Shown here: piece after piece, positions 23,730-30,783 of the stretch
Numbering within the stretch: position 1 is the first letter of the stretch
How the letters are laid out: each line of letters opens with the position of its first letter
NCBI GenBank assembly: GCA_949296855.1
Contig: CASFRN010000067.1
Coordinates: forward strand, 1 to 40,938
From: an uncultured Bacteroides sp.
GTDB taxonomy: Bacteria > Bacteroidota > Bacteroidia > Bacteroidales > Bacteroidaceae
Length of the DNA: 40,938 nt
Direction: 5' to 3'
Program-made: the position numbers and the translations under genes
Notes under the pieces: model-generated
What the model was told of the DNA's origin: nothing
Databases searched by the model: none
Seen by the model: only the letters and a program-made list of their open reading frames with translations

Positions 23730-23789
23730 AAAGTATCCAATAATAAACAGCCCACGATTATTGGATAAATGGCAAAGTATCCAATAATA
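23730..23789. repeat. alternating 22-bp dyad array (array D)
   Basis: TATCCAATAAT occurs at 23734-23744 and 23778-23788, with its inverse ATTATTGGATA at 23757-23767. The two successive dyads have centres at 23750.5 and 23772.5, 22 bp apart. The forward copies extend to a 16-bp match, 44 bp apart. It lies between two convergent transcription units. Confidence 0.75.
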
Positions 23790-23807
23790 CTTGGGCAACT
23801 CACCAAT

Positions 23808-23872
23808 GATGTGCTTTTTATAAATGCAGAGACGCAGAAGCGCGGGATCTCTGCGTTTATAAAAAGCACATC
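23808..23872. terminator. 25-bp bidirectional terminator hairpin
   Basis: 23808-23832 pairs with 23848-23872 over 25 bp with a single T/C difference (a wobble pair on one strand), around a 15-nt loop. It starts gatgtgctttttata. It lies between the convergent barrel gene and rsxA, with T-rich sequence outside on the plus side, so it can serve both units. Confidence 0.75.
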
Positions 23873-23897
23873 TTCTTTGATGCACACGAAAATCTGC

Positions 23898-24497
23898 TTA
23901 CAGCCCGAACAAAGAAGCAAGCCCCTTGTCTACTCCGGAGAATCCCATGAACGCCATGGCAAGCAGACCGGCGGTAACTAAGGCTATGGACATGCCCTGC
24001 ATGCCTTTCGGGATGTTGACCATGCTCAACTGCTCGCGGATGCCCGCAAAGACTATCAGGGCAAGCGCAAAACCCAAGGCGGTAGAGAAAGCGTAGACTA
24101 CGCCCGTCAGCAAATCGAAGTCTTTCTGAATGACCAAGATTGCCACACCCAAGATACAGCAGTTGGTGGTAATCAGCGGCAGAAACACGCCCAACGCCTG
24201 ATACAAGGCGGGCGACACCTTCTTCAGGATGATTTCCACCATCTGCACCAAAGCGGCGATGACGAGGATAAAAGCGATGGTCTGCAAGTAAGCAAGCCCG
24301 AAGGGATCGAGCACAAACTTCTGGATGACGTAGGTGACGATGGTGGAGAGCGTCAGCACAAAGGCTACGGCAGCTCCCATACCCATAGCGGTCTCTACTT
24401 TCTTCGACACACCCAAGAACGGGCAGATGCCGAGGAATTGCGACAACACAATGTTGTTCACAAAAATGGCGGTGATAAATATCAATATGTATTCCAT
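23898..24497 (-). CDS. rnfA: RNF complex subunit A
   Basis: A 199-aa membrane protein of the RnfA/RsxA/NqrE family with six hydrophobic helices. NNIVLSQFLGICPFLGVSKKVETAMGMG is diagnostic, including the Cys that helps hold the intramembrane Fe-S centre with RnfE. RNF couples electron flow between ferredoxin and NAD+ to ion pumping. This is the last gene of the minus-strand rseC-rnfBCDGEA operon and lies 19 nt after rnfE. Confidence 0.96.
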   Translation of the reverse strand: MEYILIFITAIFVNNIVLSQFLGICPFLGVSKKVETAMGMGAAVAFVLTLSTIVTYVIQKFVLDPFGLAYLQTIAFILVIAALVQMVEIILKKVSPALYQALGVFLPLITTNCCILGVAILVIQKDFDLLTGVVYAFSTALGFALALIVFAGIREQLSMVNIPKGMQGMSIALVTAGLLAMAFMGFSGVDKGLASLFGL

Positions 24498-24516
24498 ACT
24501 CTTTCGTTTTAAAAGG

Positions 24517-25101
24517 TTATGCTTTTCTCAACCGGTTGACAATGGCAATGAGGTATCCCAAGGCGATAAAGGCTCCCGGCGCCAGCACGAAGACCAGCAT
24601 GCCGTATTGCTCGGGCATAATGGAGATGCCGAACAATTTGCCTGTGCCCAAGAACTCGCGCACACCGCCCAGCAAGGTCAATGCGATGGTGAATCCCAGT
24701 CCGATACCCAATCCGTCGAAAAGAGAAGCCACCGGAGAGTGCTTGCAGGCAAATGCCTCGGCACGCCCCAGCAGGATGCAGTTGACCACAATCAGCGGAA
24801 TGAACAGACCCAACGTGGCATAAAGGCCTGGCACATAGGCTTGCATCAGCATCTGCAGGATGGTGACAAACGAAGCGATGACCACCACGAAGATAGGGAT
24901 GCGCACCATGTCGGGCACAAGGTTCTTGATGGCAGAGATGGCGAAGTTCGAACAGATCAGCACAAACATCGTAGCCAGCCCCATGCCCATACCATTGAGA
25001 GCGGACGAAGTAGTGCCCAGCGTAGGACACATACCCAACAAGAGGACAAACGTAGGGTTCTCTTTGACAATTCCGTTTATCAATACTTTCAAGTTATTCA
25101 T
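24517..25101 (-). CDS. rnfE: RNF complex subunit E
   Basis: A 194-aa membrane subunit of the RnfE/RsxE/NqrD family, paralogous to RnfA with inverted topology. ENPTFVLLLGMCPTLGTTSSALNGMGMG carries the conserved Cys, and IPLIVVNCILLGRAEAFA the second. Length fits the family. It lies 18 nt after rnfG and 19 nt before rnfA. Confidence 0.96.
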   Translation of the reverse strand: MNNLKVLINGIVKENPTFVLLLGMCPTLGTTSSALNGMGMGLATMFVLICSNFAISAIKNLVPDMVRIPIFVVVIASFVTILQMLMQAYVPGLYATLGLFIPLIVVNCILLGRAEAFACKHSPVASLFDGLGIGLGFTIALTLLGGVREFLGTGKLFGISIMPEQYGMLVFVLAPGAFIALGYLIAIVNRLRKA

Positions 25102-25119
25102 AATCTGCTCCTTTCTTGA

Positions 25120-25725
25120 TTAATGTTGGGGCGACGCACCGCTGGTGCCGTCCACTTGTTCGTTCATATAAGCAGCGTATGCAGCATTTACCGTCTGCAG
25201 GAAGGCTCGCGAAGTGATGGTCGATGCGGTAATGGCATCTATCTCGCCTCCGTCCTTGCTCACGCTCAACGGCTTTTCGCCAGGATTTTTCCCGATGATA
25301 TCCCCTTTGGCTCCCTTCTTGAACCAATCGGCTGCCTTTGAACCCAATCCCGGTGTCTCGGCATGACTCAGCAGGGAATAATCGATGATGTTCCCTTCGG
25401 TGTCGAAACCTACCAATACGGTCAACGCACCTCCAAACCCGTTGGCGGAAGCCTCTACGGCAGCCCCTATCGGTTCGCCCCCTTTGGTGGCGGGATATAT
25501 CTTATAGGCTGTTCCATCAACTTCCACCGTCTCCGCCTCTTCGGCAGGATTGTTGTCGAATCCGGGCACCACCACCGCGATGGCATCACTTAAAGCCTTG
25601 GCGTTGGCTTGCGCTATCGGGTCTGCCGTAGCCGCATTCACCCAGCCTAACAGCCCGCCGGCAAGCACAGAGAATCCCGTGAGCGACAAGACCATGTTCT
25701 TCAATGATGATTCTAACTTTTTCAT
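25120..25725 (-). CDS. rnfG: RNF complex FMN-binding subunit G
   Basis: A 201-aa protein with one N-terminal membrane helix (about 12-30) and an FMN-binding domain. GYVVEVSANGFGG-like residues appear as AAVEASANGFGGALTVLVGF, and SLLSHAETPGLGSKAADWF is conserved. The covalent flavin Thr lies in DAITASTITSRAF near residue 170. The start overlaps the rnfD stop as ATGA, so translation is coupled. The C-terminal tail NEQVDGTSGASPQH is a short extension beyond the domain. Confidence 0.95.
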   Translation of the reverse strand: MKKLESSLKNMVLSLTGFSVLAGGLLGWVNAATADPIAQANAKALSDAIAVVVPGFDNNPAEEAETVEVDGTAYKIYPATKGGEPIGAAVEASANGFGGALTVLVGFDTEGNIIDYSLLSHAETPGLGSKAADWFKKGAKGDIIGKNPGEKPLSVSKDGGEIDAITASTITSRAFLQTVNAAYAAYMNEQVDGTSGASPQH

Positions 25726-26729
25726 TTCTTCAATACCTCCCCATAACGTTTAGGTTTACAATACGTGTTGATGAGCGGCGTAAAGGCGTTCATAATCAAG
25801 ATAGCGAACGACATGCCTTCGGGATAAGCGCCGAAGGTGCGGATTACTACGGTAAGGAATCCGATGGCCACGCCATAGATAATCATTCCCTTGTGGGTCA
25901 TCGGCGAAGTGACATAATCGGTCGCCATAAAGATAGCTCCCAACATCAAGCCGCCTGTGAGAAGATGGTATACTGGAGAAGCGTAAACCGGATTAGCCAG
26001 GTGCATCAAGCCGGAAAACACGAATACAGTAACGAGGATAGACACCGGAATGTGCCACGAGATGATTTTCTTCCACAACATATAGACCAATCCCAATAAC
26101 AAGGCACCCGCACTGATTTCGCCCAAACATCCGGCTCCCATCTGGCAACTGTCGGGGATGCCGATCAAGAGGCTCAAGCTGCTTGGCAGGCCGCCCAATA
26201 CGGAAACGTCGCCCGTCTTGACGGCTTGCTTCATCAATGCCAGCGGGGTAGCTCCGGTTTCGGCATCAAGATAAGCGCCCCACTGACCCGCCTGAGGCCA
26301 CGAAGTCATCTGCACGGGAAAAGAAATCAAGAGGAACACACGGCCTATCAACGCCGGATTAAACGGGTTGCATCCCAATCCGCCGTAAGTCATCTTACCG
26401 ATGCCGATAGCCACCAACGCACCAATGATGACAATCCATACAGGCAAGTTGGAAGGCAGGTTGAAAGCCAGCAGCACACCGGTCAGAGCAGCGGAACCGT
26501 CCATGATGGTAGTAGCTTCGCGCTTCAGGATGTATTTCGTGATAGCCCATTCGAAGAAAAGACACGCCGCCACCGAAGTCAGGGTGACGACAACAGCCCC
26601 CAATCCGAACACAAAGAACGATACAAGCAGAGCAGGCGTCAGCGCAATCAAGACACCATACATATTCTTCTGTATGCTGTCGCCGCTATGCACGTGGGGC
26701 GATAAAGATACGATTAGTTTATTTGCCAT
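25722..26729 (-). CDS. rnfD: RNF complex subunit D
   Basis: A 335-aa membrane subunit of the RnfD/NqrB family. The covalent FMN motif is TGAT (158-161) in DAETGATPLAL, with Thr161 the expected attachment site. SPHVHSGDSIQKNMYGVLIAL at the N-terminus and GGLGCNPFNPALIGR are typical. I use the ATG at 26729; a TTG four codons upstream is possible. The 3' end overlaps rnfG by four bases, and a 65-bp spacer with 14-bp repeats separates it from rnfC. Confidence 0.96.
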   Translation of the reverse strand: MANKLIVSLSPHVHSGDSIQKNMYGVLIALTPALLVSFFVFGLGAVVVTLTSVAACLFFEWAITKYILKREATTIMDGSAALTGVLLAFNLPSNLPVWIVIIGALVAIGIGKMTYGGLGCNPFNPALIGRVFLLISFPVQMTSWPQAGQWGAYLDAETGATPLALMKQAVKTGDVSVLGGLPSSLSLLIGIPDSCQMGAGCLGEISAGALLLGLVYMLWKKIISWHIPVSILVTVFVFSGLMHLANPVYASPVYHLLTGGLMLGAIFMATDYVTSPMTHKGMIIYGVAIGFLTVVIRTFGAYPEGMSFAILIMNAFTPLINTYCKPKRYGEVLKK

Positions 26730-26747
26730 AACCGTTGACAATAAAAA

Positions 26748-26791
26748 TCACTGTTAATTATTCACTGTTAATTGTTCACTGGTATAATTGT
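26748..26791. repeat. 14-bp tandem repeats in the rnfC-rnfD spacer
   Basis: TCACTGTTAATTAT (26748-26761), TCACTGTTAATTGT (26762-26775) and a longer variant TCACTGGTATAATTGT (26776-26791) follow one another. The same TTAAYTRTTCAYTR pattern recurs in the nrdD-nrdG spacer at 35145-35165. Confidence 0.75.
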
Positions 26792-26794
26792 CCG

Positions 26795-28132
26795 TTACTT
26801 CTTGGCATTCCGCGCACGGATAACCGCGCCGACCTTGCCTTTTCCCAAACGGACGTTGTCGAGTATCGGACGATGCGAAGGACACGTGAACTGACACGAG
26901 CCACACTCGATGCACGACATAATCATTTCGCGCTCCACCCGTTCCCAGTCGGCGTGCGCCGAGCAAGTGGCAAGCAAATAAGGCTCCAGCCCCATCGGGC
27001 AGACACTCACACACTTGGCACACCGGATACACGGTTGGGGAGCGGTGCGTTTCGCTTCCTTGACGTTCATCAGCAAAACGCCCGAACTTCCTTTGCAGAT
27101 GGGCACATCGGCATTCATCAACGCCTTGCCCATCATCGGCCCTCCCCCGATTATCTTGCCCGTATCTTCGGGCATTCCTCCGGCAGCCTCTATCAATTGG
27201 CTCATCGGCGTACCCATGCGGGTCAGGAAATTGGAAGGGTTCTTCAACGACTTGCCCGTGACGGTCACAATGCGTTCGAAGAGCGGTTTGTGCTTTTGCA
27301 CCGCCTCGTAAACAGCATATACCGTACCTACATTTTGTACAATGGCACCAACGTTAATAGGCAATGCGGGAGGCGCAGACACCTGACGTCCGATAACGGC
27401 ATCAATCAACTGCTTTTCGCCTCCTTGCGGATATTTCACCTTCAAGGGAACCACCTCGATGCCCGGATAGCTTGCGGCTTTACCGCCCAGCAAGCGGATG
27501 GCATCGGGCTTGTTGTTTTCAATGGCAATATAGGCACGATTCACCTTCGCCGCCTTCATCAAGATGCTTACGCCCGCCAATATCTCGTCGGGCTTCTCCA
27601 ACATCAGCCGATGGTCGGCGGTAAGATAAGGCTCGCACTCCACCGCGTTTACAATGACGCATTCCGCCTTGCATCCCGGAGGGGGAGTCAGCTTGACGTG
27701 TGTGGGGAAGCAGGCACCTCCCATTCCCACAATGCCCGCATCTTTAATTCGAGCTACAATCTCTTCGGGAGTGAGGGCGCATTCTTTTACCAATGTACCG
27801 CTACGGTCTATAGACTCCTCCCATTCATCGCCTTCCACATCAATATAGATAGCGGGCTTGCGATAGCCGCTGGCATCGATGACGGCATCTACCTTGTTCA
27901 CTTTCCCCGACACGGAAGAATAGATGGATGCCGAAACAAACCCTCCCGCCTCCGCTATCTTAGTGCCGACCTTCACCACATCGCCTTTCTTTACGATAGG
28001 CGTGGCGGGCGCGCCGATATGCTGCGACAAGGGGAACACGGCTTGCCGGGGAAGGGCAAGCGGCTCGATAGGCTTACCCGCCGACAATTTGTTTTCTGCC
28101 GGATGTACTCCGCCGATTCTAAATGTCTTCAC
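26795..28132 (-). CDS. rnfC: RNF complex subunit C
   Basis: A 445-aa peripheral subunit that handles NADH/NAD+ electrons. It has an N-terminal RnfC barrel-sandwich domain, a flavin/NADH-binding domain (GIVGMGGACFPTHVKL, near 215-230) and two 4Fe-4S motifs, CIRCAKCVSVCP and CIECGSCQFTCP, near 370-420. The start is GTG, overlapping the rnfB TGA as GTGA, so the two are translationally coupled. The C-terminus lacks the long Ala/Lys-rich extension of E. coli RsxC. Confidence 0.96.
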   Translation of the reverse strand: MKTFRIGGVHPAENKLSAGKPIEPLALPRQAVFPLSQHIGAPATPIVKKGDVVKVGTKIAEAGGFVSASIYSSVSGKVNKVDAVIDASGYRKPAIYIDVEGDEWEESIDRSGTLVKECALTPEEIVARIKDAGIVGMGGACFPTHVKLTPPPGCKAECVIVNAVECEPYLTADHRLMLEKPDEILAGVSILMKAAKVNRAYIAIENNKPDAIRLLGGKAASYPGIEVVPLKVKYPQGGEKQLIDAVIGRQVSAPPALPINVGAIVQNVGTVYAVYEAVQKHKPLFERIVTVTGKSLKNPSNFLTRMGTPMSQLIEAAGGMPEDTGKIIGGGPMMGKALMNADVPICKGSSGVLLMNVKEAKRTAPQPCIRCAKCVSVCPMGLEPYLLATCSAHADWERVEREMIMSCIECGSCQFTCPSHRPILDNVRLGKGKVGAVIRARNAKK

Positions 28133-29025
28133 TTTATCTGTTGTTTTAAGGGTTCTACTTCAGGTTGGGCAGTCGCTTGGACGGACTCCGCTTCCAGCTT
28201 CACTTTGCGTGGCGGGAAATTGACGGCGACGATGGCACCCTGCGGGCATTCCATTTCACACTTACGGCACGACTTGCACTTGGCCGGGTCAATATATGCC
28301 AAGTTATTCTCCAAGGTGATGGCTCCGAAAGGACATACCTTTACACACTTGCCGCATCCGATACAAGCGGCGGTGCAAGCTTTCCGGGCCACGGCTCCTT
28401 TGTCTTTGTTGACACACTGCACATACACGCGACGGTTGTTCTTACCTTTGGGACGAATCTCAATGATATTCCGCGGGCAAGCCTTGGCGCACGCCCCGCA
28501 CGCCGTACATTTCTCTTCATCCACTTCGGGCAATCCCGTTTCAGGGTTCATGCGGATTGCGCCGAACGGACATGCCGACACACAATCGCCGCACCCCAAG
28601 CATCCGAAGAAACATCCCGTCTCACCCCCGCAAACAGAATGAGCCACTGCACACGAGCGCACCCCGTCGTATTGCGTAAGTTTCGGGCGATTGGCACATG
28701 AGCCGTTACACCTCACCACCGCCACCTTAGGCTCGGAAGCCTCGACTTTCAGCCCTAAGATATCGGCCACTTTCTCCATCGTAGGTTGTCCGCCTACCGG
28801 ACAGAGTTTTCCTTCCAACGAACCGGCTTTCACGCACGCGGCGGCAAAACCGGAACATCCGGGATACCCACATCCTCCACAGTTGGCTTGGGGCAGCACT
28901 TCGGCCACCCGAGCTATCCGCGGGTCTTCATACACGGCAAATTTCTTCGAAGCCACATACAGGATAACGGCAGATACCAATCCGATGACTCCCAATGAAA
29001 TTACCGCTACTAAAATCAGATTCAT
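28129..29025 (-). CDS. rnfB: RNF complex ferredoxin subunit B
   Basis: A 298-aa iron-sulfur subunit that accepts electrons from ferredoxin. One N-terminal membrane helix is followed by the RnfB 4Fe-4S domain (NCGGCGYPGCSGFAAAC, about 48-64) and several ferredoxin-type motifs (CLGCGDCVSACPFGAI, CTACGACAKACP, CIGCGKCVKVCPFGAI, CKSCRKCEMECPQGAI). It is longer than E. coli RsxB (192 aa) because of the additional ferredoxin domains, as is usual in anaerobes. It lies 23 nt after rseC. Confidence 0.96.
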   Translation of the reverse strand: MNLILVAVISLGVIGLVSAVILYVASKKFAVYEDPRIARVAEVLPQANCGGCGYPGCSGFAAACVKAGSLEGKLCPVGGQPTMEKVADILGLKVEASEPKVAVVRCNGSCANRPKLTQYDGVRSCAVAHSVCGGETGCFFGCLGCGDCVSACPFGAIRMNPETGLPEVDEEKCTACGACAKACPRNIIEIRPKGKNNRRVYVQCVNKDKGAVARKACTAACIGCGKCVKVCPFGAITLENNLAYIDPAKCKSCRKCEMECPQGAIVAVNFPPRKVKLEAESVQATAQPEVEPLKQQIK

Positions 29026-29048
29026 AAGTATAAAGTTAGTTGTTGATA

Positions 29049-29468
29049 TTATAATACTGTTTCCAAGGTAAAGACAAACGAACGGCCAATCCGCTTACGG
29101 CATATATATATAATAAGGTAATAGGGAACCAATGCACCGAGAGCTATAAAGGCAGCCCCGGCTTCACTTCCCGTCAAACGCAAACCGATAACAAGCCCCA
29201 CAAGCAGAATCAAAAAAGGAATCACGAAAGCAAGCAAAACCGCTTTCATGCCCATCGAAGCGGTAGCTACAATCCATACTTGCTCGCCTACCTGATACGG
29301 CACGCCTTCCCGATTGTACACATCGATAGTCTTTTCTTTCGATTCTGAAACGCGGCAATGCGCTTTCGCGCCACAAGAAGCACAAGCGGAAGTCTGCGTG
29401 ATTCTCACTTTCAAGCGAGAACCGTCTATACTTTCCACAATACCCAGGTGTTTTATGTTGTTCGTCAT
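29049..29468 (-). CDS. rseC: RseC/SoxR-reducing-system family protein
   Basis: A 139-aa membrane protein of the RseC_MucC family. The N-terminal part has the Cys motif CASCGAKAHC, a beta domain and two helices (AVLLAFVIPFLILLVGLVIG, AFIALGALVPYYLIIYI). RseC-like genes lead the rnf operon in Bacteroides, and a role in RNF assembly or tuning is inferred. I use the ATG at 29468; an ATG at 29486 or a TTG at 29501 would sit at or inside the promoter. The promoter is at 29499-29506. Confidence 0.88.
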   Translation of the reverse strand: MTNNIKHLGIVESIDGSRLKVRITQTSACASCGAKAHCRVSESKEKTIDVYNREGVPYQVGEQVWIVATASMGMKAVLLAFVIPFLILLVGLVIGLRLTGSEAGAAFIALGALVPYYLIIYICRKRIGRSFVFTLETVL

Positions 29469-29498
29469 ATTTTGCAAAGTCAACATTACAATATGAGG

Positions 29499-29506
29499 CA
29501 AAAATA
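29499..29506 (-). promoter_or_regulatory. -7 element of the rseC-rnf operon
   Basis: The minus-strand reading is TATTTTTG, 30 nt before the chosen ATG at 29468. No strong -33 TTTG was found. Confidence 0.55.
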
Positions 29507-29658
29507 CGATAAAATTTAGTTTATAAATAAAATTAACGGGGATTTATCTGCTAAAAAAAGTAAAATCGGAAAGGTACAAACTATTTCTCCCGACACATCG
29601 TGCTTCGCATAGGCTCATCAAACGCAAAGACACTTCCCTACAATAATAGTTTCCGGTT

Positions 29659-29720
29659 GTTTTCACAGGATGAAACACTTGTTTTCACCAGTCGAAACTA
29701 AAATTTTCCCGCATGAAAAC
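29659..29720. repeat. three-unit 22-bp dyad array (array C)
   Basis: gttttcacaggatgaaac (29659-29676), gttttcaccagtcgaaac (29681-29698) and ttttcccgcatgaaaa (29704-29719) are three dyads of the TTTTC..GAAAA type. Their centres are at 29667.5, 29689.5 and 29711.5, exactly 22 bp apart. The third shares CCCGYATGAAAA with array B. The array lies about 170 bp upstream of the rseC-rnf promoter and next to a minus-strand terminator. The rest of 29507-29658 shows no gene. Confidence 0.8.
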
Positions 29721-29763
29721 AAAAAGGACATCCGGCCACATCACCCAACGTGACCCGATGTCC
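29721..29763 (-). terminator. intrinsic terminator of the minus-strand lipoprotein gene
   Basis: On the minus strand ggacatcgg (29763-29755) pairs with ccggatgtcc (29735-29726) with one bulged base, followed by TTTTTG. It lies 32 nt after the lipoprotein stop at 29795. Confidence 0.7.
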
Positions 29764-29794
29764 CATATATGCATTATATCCACGGTCTTCTATA

Positions 29795-30631
29795 TCATTC
29801 TTCCGCCTGTTCCGCTTCCTCTACCTTACGGGTTACAAACTTCAGCTTCAGATTGGCCTCATTCTGTTGCTTGCGGATTTCTTCCATCGCCGAAAGGATA
29901 CGCGCCAAATCACTGACCGCGGCTACAGCCTTTACATCATCGCGCCGCATCGTGGTCCGATAATTCCGGTCTCCGATAAACTCCAAACGGAAAAGACGTT
30001 TATCGCGATTGGCTACGATAAAAGCGGCCACTCCCCCATCATCTTTACCGACACGGTAATCGGCTTTCTCGATAGGACGCCCTAAATCGGTTGTCTCATA
30101 ACTATCCGGCGACGGCTGCGTTTGAGCAAACGTATCCCCATCGACACTGACTTTTACCGCCGTATGATGAATGCTTCCCCCGGCACAATAGATGGAAGTA
30201 AGCGACATCTCGCCCCGTTCGTTCACCTGTGCGCGAAGGAACGAACGCCCGATGTTCTTTTCCACCACCTGCGTAGGATAGAAATAATTGCCTATCTCCT
30301 GGTAAGCGGTATCTTTTTCTAATACAAATTGCCCCTTGACCGAGTCGAGCGCTTGCCGCTTCACCTGCATCATGCTATCCAGATAGGCGAGCGTCTTACG
30401 CTGCTCGTGCAAATCTACCTGCTGCATCAGACGGATGCCTGCCTTACGCACCTCTACCGCTTTGGGATAAAGCGTACGGATACTGTCTATCTGCAACTTA
30501 GCCAAGCTATAGTTCTCCGAAGCGAAAGACGCTTCCGCCCGCTGAAACAATGCCTCGGCTTTCTTCGAATCGCCGTTGCATCCCGAAAGGAATGCCAACA
30601 AACATACGGCTGTCCCGATTATCTTTTTCAT
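29795..30631 (-). CDS. putative lipoprotein with coiled-coil/TPR-like N-terminus
   Basis: A 278-aa lipoprotein: MKKIIGTAVCLLAFLSGC gives a lipobox at Cys18, then a helical repeat-like stretch (SKKAEALFQRAEASFASENYSLAKLQIDSI) and a beta-rich middle. The C-terminus is a charged coiled coil ending in Glu-rich sequence. I recognise the pattern from Bacteroides hypothetical lipoproteins but can assign no function. The start at 30631 is set by the -7 element at 30671-30678; a start at 30673 would overlap it. It stands alone between the rnf operon and cca. Confidence 0.75.
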   Translation of the reverse strand: MKKIIGTAVCLLAFLSGCNGDSKKAEALFQRAEASFASENYSLAKLQIDSIRTLYPKAVEVRKAGIRLMQQVDLHEQRKTLAYLDSMMQVKRQALDSVKGQFVLEKDTAYQEIGNYFYPTQVVEKNIGRSFLRAQVNERGEMSLTSIYCAGGSIHHTAVKVSVDGDTFAQTQPSPDSYETTDLGRPIEKADYRVGKDDGGVAAFIVANRDKRLFRLEFIGDRNYRTTMRRDDVKAVAAVSDLARILSAMEEIRKQQNEANLKLKFVTRKVEEAEQAEE

Positions 30632-30670
30632 ACGTATTGGTTTTATTCCATATCTTGACAAATCACGAAA

Positions 30671-30678
30671 CAAAAATA
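30671..30678 (-). promoter_or_regulatory. -7 element of the lipoprotein gene
   Basis: The minus-strand reading is TATTTTTG, 39 nt before the ATG at 30631. The -33 is unclear. Confidence 0.5.
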
Positions 30679-30721
30679 CAATTTAATCGGTTCATATCCG
30701 CTAAAGCTCCTGTTTTTTTTG

Positions 30722-30729
30722 TAATTTTG
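30722..30729 (+). promoter_or_regulatory. -7 element of cca
   Basis: TAATTTTG fits TAnnTTTG and lies 54 nt before the cca ATG at 30784. The -33 region is T-rich but has no TTTG at the right distance. Confidence 0.5.
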
Positions 30730-30783
30730 CACCCTATTTACAGGTTTTGAACACAAAAGACGAAACGAAAACGCATAGAGACG

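Noticed and set aside
26735-28642. A 635-codon open frame on the plus strand opposite rnfC and rnfB
   Set aside because: It lies antisense to well-conserved rnf genes, has no recognisable domain, and its composition is that of a shadow frame of high-GC coding sequence.
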